Assembly (NCBI GenBank): GCA_964023205.1 | Contig: OZ026835.1 | Span: forward strand, 1,877,053-1,941,052 | Reading direction: 5' to 3' | Origin: Lutraria lutraria | Lineage: Eukaryota; Mollusca; Bivalvia; Venerida; Mactridae | Length of the DNA: 64,000 nt | Part shown: positions 47,401-57,801 of the stretch, piece after piece | Numbering within the stretch: the first letter of the stretch is position 1 | How the letters are laid out: every line of letters starts with the position of its first letter | Notes under the pieces: generated by a model | The model's input: the letters and a program-made list of their open reading frames with translations, nothing else | Told to the model about the DNA's origin: nothing | Database searches by the model: none | Program-made: the position numbers and the translations under genes

Positions 47401-47443
47401 ACCCTTTTAGGGCTTGAGCAGGATGGAGGGAATTTGGTTGGAC

Positions 47444-47790
47444 TTATCCAGAGATACTAGAAATGTTAGATATATTGACACTGGGTATGCTTTCATGTTC
47501 GGAACAGTCGCTGCTTCGGAAAGCGTGTAGACTTGTGCTAGGGCTGGTATGAGCCGAGACATTCTGGTGGACATACACTGAATCAAAGAGGGATGACGAG
47601 AAAATGCCGCAAGAAAAACAAGTGAAGCTCATGTCATTGTCAGTTTTGGTATATGGTAGGAAGACATCATCATTCATTTGTATGCACTTGGAGTGGTACC
47701 AAGTTTCACACTCATCTCAACAGATGGCCTTTTGGTTCCAGTGACAGCCTTTTTCACATACGCCACATGGGAACTAGTGTGTTGGACCAG
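47444..47790 (-). pseudogene. PHD finger of the retrotransposon ORF
   Basis: Cys4-His-Cys3 spacing: CGVC, KGCHWNQKAIC, DECETWYHSKC, then FTCFSCG. This is a complete PHD-type zinc finger, except that TGA replaces one codon right after KAIC and TAG lies just before FPCGVC. PHD fingers in this position are known from CR1-like elements of marine invertebrates. The finger is followed by a Ser-rich linker. Confidence 0.8.
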
Positions 47791-47806
47791 GGTTTAGTTG
47801 TGTATC
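47783..47806 (-). other. 2A-like ribosome-skipping motif DTQLNPGP
   Basis: On the minus strand the frame running from about 47920 reads LSGRSILFRRK...RYLSMPLIICSSDTQLNPGP. The 2A consensus is D-x-E-x-N-P-G-P; here Gln replaces Glu. Position upstream of PHD and endonuclease domains matches 2A-bearing non-LTR elements described in sea urchin and molluscs. A TAG follows three codons later. Confidence 0.75.
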
Positions 47807-50215
47807 AGATGAACAGATGATTAGGGGCATACTTAGATAGCGAAGATGTTGTTTACGTCTGAACAAAATACTACGACCGCTCAGACTTGGACTGCATGGA
47901 GCGACGGGATAGTGGTGGTGAGGTTAGAGATGGCATATGGAGAGGTCTCCAACACAAGTGAGCCCCTATCTGCCAGATGAAAATCATATTTGGCTACCGG
48001 GTTCCATGTATTTATTGTGGCATAAATGGCTAGGATTAACAACAAGAAGTCTGGTAGAAGAAGTTTAGTGGTAATCATTTTGTTACCGTGAATATTATAT
48101 TATGGGGTTGACGAAGTAGAGTCATAAGAGTTATGACATTGTCAGCTAATAGAGAAAAATAAGTAAATAAAAATACCTATGTGTGAAATCGGAAATCGCC
48201 GGATGTTTACATGTAATCGGTGCTCAGGTAAAAAATAATCCCTGACTCAACCGGTGTTATGACAAAAAGTGTCTCTTGTAAATGATCCTCAGTTGAAAAA
48301 AATGGGAAAACAGTAATCAAAGTAACTCGAGAAAGAAGAACTCCTTTTCACTAAAGGTAGGGGTCAATGGATTCAAATGAAATCTGACAAACTCGGAAAA
48401 CTGCTGAAACTTTTTGTTAGATCTTGTATGAATTATTTTTTCGAAGCCAGAAGAAAAGTCCGCCTGACTGCTACGCATATATCTTCTTGTCAGCCAATGA
48501 AAATATTGTTGACCGAGGCAGCGCCGAGGGTTGACGAATTTTAAAAACGCCCTCTCAGGAATGTGATTTTTATTTCATAATACCGAAAAATACAGAAAAA
48601 ATATGTAAAGAAAAAGATGAAATCCTTTAGTATGGTCGAGTGATGGGCTTTCGTGATTTTTTTATATAATAAATAATTTGAAATGACTCCCGTCCAGACT
48701 ATTTACGTCAACACCGTTGACCTAGCTAACTTGAAACGCTTAAATGGGTGTAAATTCAGGTTCGAATTTTATAATGCCACGAAAACCTGATACGACTTCA
48801 AAGTTCAAACTAATTTCATAAACAATTTACATTGAGCTATGACGTCACGTGTGCCGTAGTCAACGAATAAAAAAAGGTTAAAACTTTTATTTACAACAAT
48901 TCTAATGTTCTCATAGTCTCTCTAAAGTCCCCCCCCCCCCCCCCTCTCTCTCTCCCTCTGATATCCAGACACACTCAGCTTTTATACAAATCCTCAGGGT
49001 CGCCAGATGTTTAAGGAATGTAGCTAACAGTTCAATCTCTAGATTCTATTTGTACAAAGTGCCAGTCATGATACTTAATTTAAAATCAAGCTTATCAATA
49101 TCTGAGTACAGTTTACAGATAATACTACAACATGCACACAGAAATTGTTAGTATTTCCAAATAATCTCTTAAGGTTCCAAAGCAACGCATTAACTTATGT
49201 ACTTAACCAATTCTTTTCGAAATATCAAGCTGTTTGTCTCATGAATCTAGATCGACACGTGTACAACTCCTAAATTAAGAGAATTGAAACATCACATTTT
49301 AGACCAGTGAATGCAGTGATCTGAATAGCAGCCAAATAAACGATACTATACTTCTGAAAGTTAAAAGCTTAATCGTCTTCGACCCTATATAGAATATAAC
49401 ACATTGAAATAACCATCCTATAAAACACAACCGAATATCAATTAGCAATACATTAATTAATTATCAAGTAATATTCAAAATATGTGACAATGTTACCGTA
49501 CTCCCATACTAAGTAATTAATTAATATTTAAGTTCCTTAGCACGAAGAGACGGTAAACACATTATTTAAATGATGTTAGGAATGTTCCCGAATGTTTAAC
49601 AATTCAATGTCCATGATGAAGGTGATTACAGGCGAAGAACACGTGATAATTGACGAAAACGAATCCAAGTAAGTGATGCTGTGCAAAAAAACGTATTGTG
49701 AATTATTCCAATTGAATTGGATGTATTGATATTTTACAAGTAGCTATTCTTCTATAAGATCCTGATGCCTTTCGGCTAATCGAGCGAAATGTTGTTGTTG
49801 TAGAATAAAATTCTAATGTTGAATAAGTTCTAGGGATGTTATTTGATTAACCTCTGCATACCCTAGCAGTTGGAATCTGTTGTTGGGAGGACATCGCTCT
49901 CTCAGCTCGCCTAAGGTGAACAGGAAGTATGCAGATAATGGATGTTTCAACTGATGAGTATTTACAAAATGTCCTCGTATCTAGAGCCACCCAGGGAGAT
50001 TTGAGACCCCCAGGGATGATGCCCCAGATACTTATAATATATATAAGTTTTAAAAAACTATGGTAAATAAATGGAAAATAATTTAATAACGGAGAATCCA
50101 TTGTGACAGCACGCGCATCGTATCTGCGCATGAGAGATAAAGGCGCATCAGACACGGAGGTGAGGTATAGTAATAAGCAATAATCAACAACGACCACACC
50201 TTTAACATATATAGA

Positions 50216-50265
50216 AATAACGTCATTTGTCATTATGTTTCATCCATTTAGCGAACAGAAAATCC
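50216..50265. repeat. Dispersed repeat shared with 55.8 kb
   Basis: AATGACGTCA-like start (here AACGTCATTTGTC), then ATTATGTTTCATCC and TTTAGCGAACAGAA. The same block is at 55813-55857. Confidence 0.5.
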
Positions 50266-51449
50266 AGTAAAGGATTACCATATGAGTAAACAGCATTATC
50301 TACAACGTATGATCGGTTAAAATTAATCATCTAGTAATTCGTGATTTAGAACACGGGCTTAGACGGAAAATATCACACCAAGTTAATCCTTTACATGTCA
50401 AATTATCGTTTATTGATTCGCAATGGGAAATATATTCCTGAAAGAATACGCATAGTTTATCCCTACGTTCGACAGTGCGTTAATAAATGATCTAGCGTTC
50501 GTAATGACAAAATGTATATATGACAGAAGTGAACTTCTAACAATAACGAAGAAATAACTAAAACAAAAATTAACACTAGAAATATACTACATTTGTATCT
50601 AAAATACGAATATTAGGTACCATTTCTGCATGATTCGAAACAAATCATGTAAAATACAAGTGTTTTCTTTAGCAATGTATAGATTTATACACTGCCATCT
50701 GTTATACCATTAAATATTATCTCAATAATATGTCTATTAAATAAATGCAAATACACTGCTCAACTTGTATAATCGGTCGCCAGCATTTTAAGATATTTTA
50801 TAGATACACGAAACTTTAATACATTTAAGATGACTGTTAATTTTATTTGGTGTTTTATGCAGAAAATGCAAAATGTCCAATCAATTAGGCGTACGATATG
50901 ATGAACGAAATCATATAGATTAAATAAAGTAAGATGATCATTCAGTTGATTTTAAAAGCTGAGTAGTGTGTAACGGATTTGAAATGAAACTTAACCAGAA
51001 TGATAGACAAAAGATAAAAAAATAGTAGACTTTAAGTAAAGATTCATGTTGTTTAGAAGTTGAGTCACTCTGTACAAGTATGTGTTTTCCACGTGTCTTA
51101 AATTTAACTCATTTGCATGTCAATAATATTTCATCGTGTTTAAAAGATAAATGTTTGCTCGACAGGTCTGAAAATTGAATACGTTATCGAGGTCAAAGAC
51201 ATAAAAGGTGTTTATGAAGAATTTTACCATCAAACTTGTTTGAATTGTGTTAATAATTAATTCAAAGAAGCGCATTAAATAGGTTTAGATACTGAGCTAA
51301 TAAATTAACGATCAAAGAAGTTACATGTAGATGTAAAACGATCAGTAAAATCAATCTTAAGACAATCATAATTTGGTAAATTGTGTAACATGCAGCCCAT
51401 AGAAACAGAATATCACTTTCTTCTTGTTTGTCCGTTTTGTCATGAAATT

Positions 51450-51540
51450 AAGAAGATAGATAGATAGGTGTTTATTATTCGAATCCATTAGGCCAATTGT
51501 CCCACGAGGATAACACATTTCCAACATAATGTCAACATAT
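51450..51540 (-). mobile_element. 3' end of a non-LTR element with (ATCT)n tail
   Basis: On the minus strand: GACAATTGGCCTAATGGATT, then CGAATAATAAACACCTATCTATCTATCTT. A short unique 3' end followed by a tetranucleotide tail is characteristic of CR1/RTE-like elements. The body upstream is not recognisable. Confidence 0.5.
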
Positions 51541-52159
51541 GTACAAAAAGTAAACATACTCCCATATATATGTGCGTATGTGTACATACAATGTATGTCC
51601 ATGTATATACTATATACATACACACAAAAGCAAAACATTTGATACAATCCTATGAGTGATGATTAGTTATAAGAGAAGCTATGAGAGTGGCCAAAATACA
51701 ATTATAAATAAGATGTATACATTTTTTGTATACATATTTATCAAAACTTCACTATATTTTGCTTGGCATAGATAAATTAATATATTTATGTGTTATGTTG
51801 ATGTTGTCATATGTTATAAATTACGTAAATTCATTTGAATATTAAATTCCACAAATCTGGCGACGAACGTGTTAGCTAGCGTGATTAAAACGTTTGACTG
51901 TGACTTTTTAAAATGAATAAAGATTAGTAATGTTACACATATGATTCAAAATTTCAAATACATTTGTATGATATTTCAAGATTTAATCATACCGTTGTTA
52001 TTTCAACATAATTCGTGACAGATTGACAGTGAATCAGGTGATCAAGGAGATACTATTATAAAATATATCGCATAGTACATGTGTGTGTTTCTTAAAAAAT
52101 ATAAATAATTCCTTCAAATAAAAAGGAATCAAAGAAACGTGCGAAAAGTGGCATACCAC

Positions 52160-53479
52160 TTAACATAACGAACGTTTAATATAAAACCATCCGCTTACGA
52201 CAGAGTCTCGAAATTGCTTAATACAGAATGCATATATGATAGGATTAACACCGGAATTAAACAACGAGAATGTTATAATGATGAATCTGACAGCTTTACT
52301 GACTGCATCTCTTTGTATACCCAGAAGAGTAAACAAAACGTTAAGGGGTGTTAGGCAAACATTCAGTGCTACCAATATAACACCAATGGTAACTAAAACA
52401 TTTGAATGTTTATCGTTTCTTATGGTTGTAACGTGGCTCTTTTCTTTCAGTGTCCCAGTGGTACTGGGTAACTTCTCGACTCCATTTCTTGGGCGGCTGC
52501 TTATAACTGGAATAACGCTCGTGCTCTGTAAGTTGTGATGGTTATCGTCTGTTTCGGTATTCACTTGTCTGCTGCACGATGGCATTTCGTTGACATTTTT
52601 AATAACTTGTTTCTTTACAAATCCAGGTGCGTTTATGCGCTTCTCAAATAGGTTGTGCTGTTTGTTTAACGGCGGTAATGTATCTTCGCTACTCTTTTGA
52701 TTTCTAATGCCGGTAACTTCTGTCGATTTTATGTTCAAACTTATTAAATGACTCGAATTGTTATGAGGAGCCGTCATCACTCTGACAAATGAATGACGCA
52801 CTTTGAGATACATCGATATGTACATAAGGTTGATAACAACTTGAGGTGTTAGTAGAATGGCATGCCATATTTTAAGTGAACTGTAAAATTTATCATGTAA
52901 TAAAGTTTCAAATGAACAACTATCCAATGATGAAGCCCATCTGCCAAAAGCAAAAAATGGAATCATGGCCAATATAACTGACACTGACCACACAAGTCCG
53001 ACCTTAATCAATGTGTTACGTTTTGTTATCCCTTGATGTGATTGTGGAGATTTTAATCGAAAAAACACTGTAATGAACCTATGTAAACAAATGGCAAAGG
53101 TGTGATACACACTAGCAACCTGAGATACTATGTAGAATATGAACATCATTGAACACGAGCCGTAAGATCTGAACAATGCTGGTTGTTGGTAATTAATTGT
53201 CATAACTAACGCTGAAAATCCAACCAGACTATCCGTGAAACTTAAACTAAGAACTTGTAAGTTCAGTAAATTCTTCTTAATTTCTTTACTCATCAGGAAA
53301 CTAAACACAACTAAAAAGTTTGATAGAATTGTCCACATACATGTGATAAACATTCCTCCGCTAATAAATCCGCTTGGGTTTCCTTGTCCAGACTCGATGT
53401 CATCACACAGTGTTGTATTTGTTCGATTTTTTCTCGAGAAATCAAGAAAAGACTCACAAACTGTCGCATTCATTTTCAT
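52160..53479 (-). CDS. Orphan class A GPCR paralogue 3, intact, 439 aa
   Basis: Older paralogue of the receptors at 28.2 and 40.6 kb: same layout with an intronless frame, two N-terminal Cys (C8, C25), sequons at N4, N18 and N21, and all seven helices. Landmarks: N54 (TM1), D83 in SFTDSL (TM2), C109, R134 in HRF (DRY position), TM5 TPQVVINLMY, TM6 CLTPLN without the usual Trp, TM7 NPIIYAF. Similarity is highest in TM1-TM3 and TM6-TM7. Intracellular loop 3 (~135 residues) shares almost nothing with the paralogues except the KHS.xLVT entry to TM6. The shared HRF and CLTP changes show they are ancestral to the family, not recent damage. Ligand and coupling unknown. Confidence 0.93.
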   Translation of the reverse strand: MKMNATVCESFLDFSRKNRTNTTLCDDIESGQGNPSGFISGGMFITCMWTILSNFLVVFSFLMSKEIKKNLLNLQVLSLSFTDSLVGFSALVMTINYQQPALFRSYGSCSMMFIFYIVSQVASVYHTFAICLHRFITVFFRLKSPQSHQGITKRNTLIKVGLVWSVSVILAMIPFFAFGRWASSLDSCSFETLLHDKFYSSLKIWHAILLTPQVVINLMYISMYLKVRHSFVRVMTAPHNNSSHLISLNIKSTEVTGIRNQKSSEDTLPPLNKQHNLFEKRINAPGFVKKQVIKNVNEMPSCSRQVNTETDDNHHNLQSTSVIPVISSRPRNGVEKLPSTTGTLKEKSHVTTIRNDKHSNVLVTIGVILVALNVCLTPLNVLFTLLGIQRDAVSKAVRFIIITFSLFNSGVNPIIYAFCIKQFRDSVVSGWFYIKRSLC

Positions 53480-54672
53480 GAGTTGGATGTAGAAATGTAT
53501 GTGAAAAAGAAAATGTCCTCTTACAGCTCGGGTTGATTTTAAATAAAACTGAAAACTGTCCTTTCAAGGGAACGTGAACAACTCATCTGATGCATCTGTA
53601 TCTAGCATTTTATTGATAAAATTATCTATCCACGGCGTCGATACTTAATCTTGTCTGGAACCAATAAACACGAGGATAGGAAATGGAAGAATAAGAAAGC
53701 GCTTTCAGTAAAATCAGCGTCTTTTGTACACGCGATGATAGCTTAATTACAAACCATGCTGCTCACTTTTAGCATATATAACCATCAATGTTTTTTTAGT
53801 TTTAGTTTTAACATTTCATGTGTAAAAAGGCTATAACGGTTGATGCATAATGTAATACATGTATTCCTGTGTTGGTGATTTAGTTCGCTTATAATAATGC
53901 ACTCAAATGAGTTTTCACTAAAAACAAAAATAATGGAATCATTTTTAGTCAATATGTGGACACTGGCTATTGTTACATTTAAAGAAAACAGTATTAACTA
54001 GGACTCTAGATTAATTTAATAAAGTGTCCTTGGTAGCAACAACACATAATCAGAGCTCTGAAGGCACTGTTGTTGTTTGGTACTGTAAAGTAGTTAGTTG
54101 AATGATCAGACCTTTTTCTGCTGTGTAAATTGACAAATAATTACGTAAATGGAGATCATCGAATGTAGTTCATTAATTTCTTTTAGCACACATCAAATAT
54201 GTATACACCATCATGTCGTCTGTATGAATTTGTCGTGTTTTGAATATTTCTATGGCTGTTTCGCATTACAGGATAACGATCATTTGATCAGCTTGAATAG
54301 CCATTTGAATTTGAATTAAAACACCACGTACTATTTGTGGTTTGAGTCCGGGTGGGGGATCTATACATTACATGTTATCATGCAATATAATGTCCTGTTT
54401 GTTTGAATGTATGTCATTGAATTATAAAATCGAAAAATAAGTTTGAAGGTTACAGGAAGCTATTCGGTATGTAATGAAAATTTCCCGACAGAATGTAGAC
54501 AACCACCAACATTAGTGTTTATTGTGAGAAACAAAAATGACACTGCACAGATTCAACAAAACACGTTGTGGTAAAAATATATAACATGATAAAACACCAA
54601 TATAACTACACTTTTTAAAAGTTCACATTTGCTAGTGAGTAGTGATACAATGGCATTATAGATAGAGATCAT

Positions 54673-54753
54673 GGCGCCGACTAAACTGGTTCTCGTTGAC
54701 TCTGTCTTTACAAAGTGCACTGCAACATTGAACGGGAACCAGTTTAGGCGCCG
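54673..54753. repeat. Hairpin with GGCGCC ends
   Basis: Left arm GGCGCCGACTAAACTGGTTC (from 54673) and right arm GGGAACCAGTTTAGGCGCCG (to 54753) are inverted repeats with a two-base difference and a 30-bp loop. The ACGGGAACCAGTTTAG core also occurs near 316-333. Confidence 0.6.
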
Positions 54754-55548
54754 ACAAACTTAAGTTGACACATCTGCACGTGTTATAGGTGCTATACAGG
54801 AATCAGACGCGTTGTCCCATCACATCACACCCACTTACATAAAGTTTAAGATCATCAGCGTTGGCGTTATTGCAATGAAACTTGGTACACTAAGTTCAGT
54901 GGGACAAGACCAATCAGGGGAATAAGACACTAAATAAGTGCTTCCAGCATTTTGCATGCAGCACTACTAGTATACAAAGCCGTGATGAAAAAAGTTAAAG
55001 AAACAAATTGTTTACCTCCCTTCCTAGATTATTTTGGAGATGTAAGTGGATATTGGTCTTATGAATAAAGTTTGGAAAAAAACTGCTGTCTTGTGTTACT
55101 TTTGATATTGTTTTTCTCTCTTATGGTACATTTGCTGCAATTTTGTCTCTGTTTTAATGCCCTGTATTATTTATTCTATGGATAATCTACTACACAGTGA
55201 AGGGACCTTCACATGTACCTAACTGCCGTTCAAATACGATTCATCTGTTACTTGCACATCGGCAGCGACAGCAGACAAAATTACTGCTGCAAAAGAGCTG
55301 TCTACTTAGTTATCATCAAAACTTAGTCGAAAAGGGATATTTTGGGCGCAACCAATAAACTTCCGATTCAGTTCTGATCATGATCTCGCACGTTTGGTCG
55401 AATCTTTGGTAGAGTCGGAATTGAATTCTGGTTCAGTTCCTGAACGCCCTTGCAGTGTAACATGAAATCGGAAATGGTTTAATTTAACAATAGATGGCGG
55501 AAGTAGATAAATGCAGTACTTAGGTCCGCATAAAATTCTATGAGCGCC

Positions 55549-55603
55549 GAGCGAGTGACTGCTATGGAAAGATGAACTATCGTCCAGTTTCCAAAAATGG
55601 ACT
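55549..55603. repeat. Dispersed repeat shared with 24.55 kb
   Basis: GAGCGAGTGACTGCTATGGAA...ATCGTCCAGTTTCCAAAAATG matches 24553-24612. Confidence 0.5.
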
Positions 55604-55699
55604 ACCATGGCTACGTGTGGTTGGTCAGGCTTGATGATTATAAAATGGTGAAATGATTCTGCAATTACAAAACTTCTCTCTGTCAGTATGTGTATACGT

Positions 55700-55700
<1 letters not shown>

Positions 55701-55735
<35 letters not shown>
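55701..55735. repeat. Poly-T run of 35
   Basis: Uninterrupted T35. It could be the tail of a retroposed sequence on the minus strand, but no target duplication is evident. It makes an artificial lysine-rich frame on the minus strand. Confidence 0.95.
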
Positions 55736-55738
<3 letters not shown>

Positions 55739-55869
55739 TCAATCACTGAATAACTAAATTTTACCATAAATGCATAGATACTGTTTCTTTTTTGTTCAAC
55801 TTCAAACAAGAGAAATGACGTCAATTGTAATTATGTTTCATCCGTTTAGCAAACAGAACGTCTTTTGAA

Positions 55870-55901
55870 CGAATATTTATTAAACGTTTAATAAATATTC
55901 G
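55870..55901. repeat. Perfect 32-bp palindrome
   Basis: CGAATATTTATTAAAC followed directly by its exact reverse complement. No spacer and no mismatch. It lies just after the dispersed repeat at 55813-55857. Confidence 0.9.
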
Positions 55902-56624
55902 TAAAACAGACGATACAATTTCGAAATGAGCTTGGGTTTTGAGCGTTGAGTAAGCCATTATTGTAACCATTACAAGTAAAGGGAGACTAATCCTACCACT
56001 GTGTACATTCAGCTACGTGTATTATTTCTCTTGTAGTCATTATCTGACGCACATATTTATTTGTTGAATATATAACAATATATATTGTATTCCGTACACG
56101 AAATTTGTAGTTTTTAAATTTCTTATTCGGTATCAATAGTATCATATTGTACCAATACAATGCACATTACGTTACAGATGTTTTATTCTGATTAGGAAAA
56201 GTCGATGAAGGGGTGCAGTATTTATCGGAATAAAACACCATTTTTGAGCGTTCGGTTAGAATTTTTTGTTGCTTGGTATTATAGTACGATGTTTAATCTT
56301 TGTAAATAACGTAAACTATTAACGTGATTTTAGTGATTTTAACCAATCCCGATAAGTTAAACTGTCAAACTAACAAGTATGATAATTAAGTATTCATCCA
56401 CACAAAATTTTCATTCACTTTTATACTGGAAATAGTTCCATTCAAAAAAGTAGTGCCGGAATACTAAATTGTCACATATAATGACACATGGTCAGAAGTT
56501 CAGTACAACAGACGGTTTATACAGAGTTCACTGTATACAGATCAAAGCACTGAAGGCACTGAATTTGTATGGGTTTTCAAAATGTGCAGTAGCTAGTAAT
56601 GTCTCACTGTATGTCATGACTGTT

Positions 56625-57215
56625 AAGAATTTGTTCATGAATGATTATGTTCACGAACAGTTCATGAAGTTTCGTGAATTGTTTATGAATGTTCATCAAA
56701 ATAATTTATCAACAGTTCATGAACCTACGATTCATGAATTGATCATCAACTGAGGTCTATGAACAATTCATGAAGCTTTTCACGAACATCATCAGTTCAT
56801 GAAAATTCATGAATTGTTCATAATAGTTCTTCAAAATAATTCATCAATAGTTCATGAGCCTACGTTTCATGAACAATTCATGCATCTCAGGTTAATTAAC
56901 TTATTGATGAATTGTTCATGTACATCTGATTCATCAGTTCATAAAGTTCCACGAATTATTGATAAAAGTTCATGAAAATAATTATTCAATAGTTCATTAT
57001 ATAAGTTTCATGAACTGTTCATCAACTGAAATCTATAAACAATTCATGAAGCTTCATGAACTGTTCATAAACATCATCAGTTCATTAACAACCCTGAACC
57101 AGTTCTCGGACATTTTTTCATAAACTTCATCGGACAAAGTTCATGAGCCAAGTGATCAATTTGTAGGTCATGAATAAAATCATGAACTATTCATGTATAA
57201 GCTCATGAACATTTT
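56625..57215. repeat. Cluster of TTCATGAA palindromes
   Basis: More than fifteen copies of TTCATGAA or one-base variants occur within 600 bp at irregular spacing, joined by AACAGTTCATGAA- and AACATCATCAGTTC-like phrases. It behaves as a degenerate short-period repeat built on a palindromic core, and the open frame at 56469-56753 follows from it. Confidence 0.8.
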
Positions 57216-57424
57216 TAACTGTTATCCAATTCTCGACAGGGACTTCGTTCCTGACAGTACTCTCAGTACTATGATTTTTAATGCAAAAGGGGCAGAAGAA
57301 ATCATTAAAATTAAAATTAATAAAAAACACACCATTAGAAAGAAAAAAGTAGTTTTGTGATCAATACAGATTTGATACTTTAAATAAAATAAAGTATAAC
57401 GATAAAAGTGAAACCCTTGTGGAA

Positions 57425-57530
57425 AGGTAAGTTAGAACTGGTTAGAATACTGTCCAAGCAAATTGGTTTCCGTGAGCCGGCCGCCGTATATAACGGAACA
57501 ATTGTTGAAAATTACGTTAAACCCACTAAA
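57425..57530 (+). repeat. 3' part of SINE family S2
   Basis: TTAGAACTGGTTAGAATACTG...GCCGCCGTATATAACGGAACAATTGTTGAAA corresponds to 14665-14770. The tRNA-like head is missing. Confidence 0.55.
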
Positions 57531-57801
57531 TAAGAATATGCACACAACTGCTTCAGTTGATGATACGATGTTTTAACAATAGTTGTAATACTTGTAATCA
57601 GCAGTACATGTATGCATAATCTTTGTTATCTAGACGCATGCATTTTACAACAAACATACGATGAGCTTTTAAATGATATTGATCAACTAATTGGTAGAGA
57701 AGTATTGTTGTGATTTCATACAATATGACAATAATAACTTAAACAGGAAATTACAAACTCTTTAGCGAAAACGAAAGTAAAGTTTGAAGTCTAACATAAA
57801 A

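Larger units (their letters stand above)
44700..48080 (-). mobile_element. Decayed CR1/L2-like non-LTR retrotransposon
   Basis: Read on the minus strand, in order: an Arg-rich leader with a 2A-like motif (47783-47806), a PHD finger, an APE-type endonuclease, a reverse transcriptase with SGVPQGSVLGPILF and FADDCLLYR, and a C-terminal region typical of CR1/L2/jockey-group elements (ASSVWSPYT, QRRAARFV). Several stops and frame changes break the coding sequence, so it is inactive. Ends are approximate; I see no clear tail repeat or target duplication. Confidence 0.85.
48081..52159. other. Intergenic between retrotransposon and third GPCR
   Basis: No gene. Contents: a C16 run followed by (TC)n at 48929-48953; a copy of a dispersed repeat at 50216-50265; a non-LTR tail at 51450-51530. 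A 128-codon open frame at 49847-50233 on the minus strand has no recognisable domain, and its upstream end lies in the repeat shared with 55.8 kb. Confidence 0.5.
53480..57783. other. Intergenic between third GPCR and TRIM-like gene
   Basis: No gene. Notable contents are listed separately: a hairpin element at 54673-54753, a dispersed repeat at 55549-55603, a T35 run at 55701-55735, a repeat at 55813-55857, a 32-bp palindrome at 55870-55901, a cluster of TTCATGAA palindromes at 56625-57215, and a partial SINE at 57425-57530. Confidence 0.5.

Noticed and set aside
49847..50233. 128-codon minus-strand frame as a gene
   Set aside because: No recognisable domain, and its start lies in a dispersed repeat also present at 55.8 kb.
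55378..55824. 148-codon minus-strand frame with a lysine run
   Set aside because: The lysines come from the T35 tract. The rest overlaps dispersed repeats.
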